Part shown: piece after piece, positions 37,266-38,766 of the stretch
Layout of the letters: each line of letters opens with the position of its first letter
How positions within the stretch are numbered: position 1 is the first letter of the stretch
Assembly: GCA_937877655.1 (NCBI GenBank)
Contig: CALFJC010000015.1
Span: 1-38,766, forward strand
Source of the DNA: an uncultured Selenomonadales bacterium
GTDB taxonomy: Bacteria > Bacillota > Negativicutes > Selenomonadales > Selenomonadaceae
DNA length: 38,766 nt
Reading direction: 5' to 3'
The notes under the pieces: model-generated
What the model was told of the DNA's origin: nothing
The model's database searches: none
The model's input: only the letters and a program-made list of their open reading frames with translations
Translations under genes and position numbers: made by a program

Positions 37266-38669
37266 ATGGAGGACGGCAAAAATTTTTCTCAGAACAAAAA
37301 ACTTGCGAAAGGAATTAAATTTTCTCAGAACAAAAAACTTGCGAAAGGAATTAAATTTTTCAAGAAGGGAAATTATCGTTATGCGTTAAAATTATTTTCT
37401 GCCGTGATTAATTCTGCCGTGATTAACTTGAATTCCGATAACGATGAAGTTTATTTTTGGCGCGCCTTAACTCGTTACAAATTGGAGAAATATGATTTGG
37501 CGATTCAAGATTACGACGAATTTATAAAACTCAATCCGAACAATGCAAATGCTTATAACAATCGCGGCTCGGCTTACAAGATGCTCAAAAAATATGATCA
37601 AGCCGTCAAAGATTACGAAAAGACAATAGAACTTGAGCCGAATTTTGCGATGACATACTTAAATCTCGGAAATATTTATCACGAACTCGGAAAATATAAA
37701 CATGCGATTTGGAATTTTGATAAAGCTGTTGAAGTCGACGAAAATTATCTTACGGCTTACTTTTGGCGCGGGCTGACTTATTACGAATTAAAAAAATATG
37801 ATTTGGCGATTCAAGATTTTGATAAGATTATCGAACTTGATGAAAATTATTTTTGGGCGTATCAAAATCGTGGAAATTCTTATAATCAACTCGGAGAATA
37901 TGAAATTGCGATTTTGGATTATGATAAAGCCGTTGAAATTGATCCGAACGATGCCGTGACGTATTTTAATCGCGGGCTGGTTTATTACAATTTAAAAAAA
38001 TACGAACGAGCCATTCAAGATTATGATAAAGCCGTCGAACTCAATCCGAACAATGCAAATGCTTATAACAATCGCGGCGTCGCTTATGTCGGCTTAAAAA
38101 AATATAAGCGCGCCGTTCAGGATTACAATAAAGCTGTCGAGATCAATCCGAATTATGACATGGCATATTACAATCGCGGCAACGCTTACGTTGATTTGAA
38201 ACAATACCGGCGAGCTCTTGAAGATTATGACAAAGCCGTTAAAATCGATCCGAACAACGCCGATTATTACCACAATCGCGGCAGTCTTTATTGCAATTTG
38301 GAGAAATACGAACAGGCGATTAAAGATTTCAACGAGGCGATTAAGCTCAAGCCGAAATTCGGTAATTTCTATCACAGTCGCGGGCTCGCGTTTATAAAGT
38401 TAAAACAATTCGAGCGGGCGATTAAGGATTTTAACAAAGCTCTTCAAATAAATCCGAGAAATGCCGAACCGTATAACGGTCGCGGCTGTGCTTATATCGA
38501 TTTGGAACAATTTGAACTGGCGATTAAGGATTTCAATAAAGCAATTCAGTTAAATCCGAAGGACGGCAAGCAATATTACAATCGCGGGCTTTGCCGACAA
38601 AATCTCGGCGACGAAGAAGGAGCCAAAGCCGATTTTGAAAAAGCAAAACATTTGGGATGGAAAAATTAG
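37266..38669 (+). CDS. Tetratricopeptide-repeat protein, 467 aa
   Basis: No signal peptide. After a basic N-terminus, about 12 TPR units of 34 residues fill the protein from about residue 55. Most have the consensus AYNNRGxAYxxLKKYDxAIxDYDKAIELNPNN. TPR arrays bind protein partners; which ones is unknown. ATG 37266 has AAAGGAGG about 8 nt upstream, and the promoter overlaps the longer frame. The N-terminus contains two perfect small duplications: FSQNKKLAKGIK twice and SAVIN twice. Consecutive TPR units are also very similar at DNA level, so copy number may vary. It ends 97 bp before the window edge. Confidence 0.93.
   Translation: MEDGKNFSQNKKLAKGIKFSQNKKLAKGIKFFKKGNYRYALKLFSAVINSAVINLNSDNDEVYFWRALTRYKLEKYDLAIQDYDEFIKLNPNNANAYNNRGSAYKMLKKYDQAVKDYEKTIELEPNFAMTYLNLGNIYHELGKYKHAIWNFDKAVEVDENYLTAYFWRGLTYYELKKYDLAIQDFDKIIELDENYFWAYQNRGNSYNQLGEYEIAILDYDKAVEIDPNDAVTYFNRGLVYYNLKKYERAIQDYDKAVELNPNNANAYNNRGVAYVGLKKYKRAVQDYNKAVEINPNYDMAYYNRGNAYVDLKQYRRALEDYDKAVKIDPNNADYYHNRGSLYCNLEKYEQAIKDFNEAIKLKPKFGNFYHSRGLAFIKLKQFERAIKDFNKALQINPRNAEPYNGRGCAYIDLEQFELAIKDFNKAIQLNPKDGKQYYNRGLCRQNLGDEEGAKADFEKAKHLGWKN
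37284..37427 (+). repeat. Small perfect tandem duplications in the TPR gene
   Basis: A 36-bp unit occurs twice (37284-37319, 37320-37355), and a 15-bp unit TCTGCCGTGATTAAY occurs twice (37398-37412, 37413-37427). Both are multiples of 3 and keep the frame. Confidence 0.95.
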
Positions 38670-38724
38670 GAGCTGATGGTAAACATTACAAGTGACGGTT
38701 ATTTTTCCGCTTGACTTCGTTGTT

Positions 38725-38757
38725 GCGCGCTAGACGTAGCGAACTACGCCGTCGCGC
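38725..38757. repeat. GC-rich palindromic element at the right window edge
   Basis: GCGCG (38725-38729) and CGTAG (38735-38739) pair with CTACG (38744-38748) and CGCGC (38753-38757) around a CGAA loop. It lies in the 97 bp after the TPR gene, which otherwise shows no gene. It may be a dispersed element; it runs close to the edge and cannot be followed. Confidence 0.4.
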
Positions 38758-38766
38758 TTACGCCTC

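Overview
The window looks like a chromosomal segment of an anaerobic Bacillota (Firmicutes) bacterium, most plausibly a diderm Negativicutes-type lineage. This placement rests on gene content only. Pointers are the dnaX-ybaB-recR block near a tRNA-Ser, recF next to dnaN, DciA as the presumed helicase loader, a WbaP-type polyprenyl-phosphate sugar transferase, FeoA/FeoB iron uptake, and a clostripain-family lipoprotein. About a third of the genes appear to start with TTG, and strong AGGAGG-type ribosome binding sites usually decide the start.

Layout. Positions 1-725 are the end of an rRNA operon: the 23S 3' part, 5S, tRNA-His, tRNA-Trp and a terminator. 746-2053 holds a tiny membrane peptide, a ribbon-helix-helix type protein and a SpoU rRNA methyltransferase. 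2126-4290 is a split metal-efflux system: a stand-alone HMA metallochaperone and a P1B-type ATPase behind a Fur-family-like box. 4389-6991 holds a membrane-anchored coiled-coil protein, a NagZ-like lipoprotein and a nitrilase-family amidase whose start codon is missing. 7124-9894 is an iron module: feoA, feoB and a FeoB-associated Cys-rich membrane protein fused to an HMA domain. 10068-14122 holds two tandem paralogous lipoproteins, a C11 peptidase lipoprotein and a DUF4337 protein. 14210-18778 carries wbaP, ubiX, deoD, a glycosyltransferase-like gene and ybaK.

The minus-strand block 22793-18812 is truA, dnaN, recF and dciA; dnaA is absent. From 22907 to 28791 lies the most unusual group: a 946-aa fusion of an unassigned N-terminal region, an alpha/alpha-toroid-like region and a YheC/YheD-type ATP-grasp, followed by two DUF445 (YheB-like) membrane proteins. 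Then come murI, a phosphoglycolate-phosphatase-like HAD, a second YbaK-domain protein and a secreted protein of unknown function. tRNA-Ser(GGA) follows, then an unassigned rod-shaped structured RNA candidate. After it come a flavin reductase family gene, dnaX, ybaB and recR. The right end holds leuA with a downstream RelB/DinJ antitoxin (both minus strand), a short relic of its YafQ-like toxin, and a TPR-repeat protein.

The second theme is repeat biology. At least eight gene borders carry period-7 tandem repeats (AATTAGG, AATTAGC and TAGCTTA-type units). Some supply start-codon context or the last codons of a neighbour. Perfect short tandem duplications also sit inside murI (2 x 48 bp) and the TPR gene (2 x 36 bp, 2 x 15 bp). 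The feoB 3' end is duplicated 141 bp downstream, and a three-hairpin element lies between the two DUF445 genes. Together these suggest frequent slippage or duplication in this genome.
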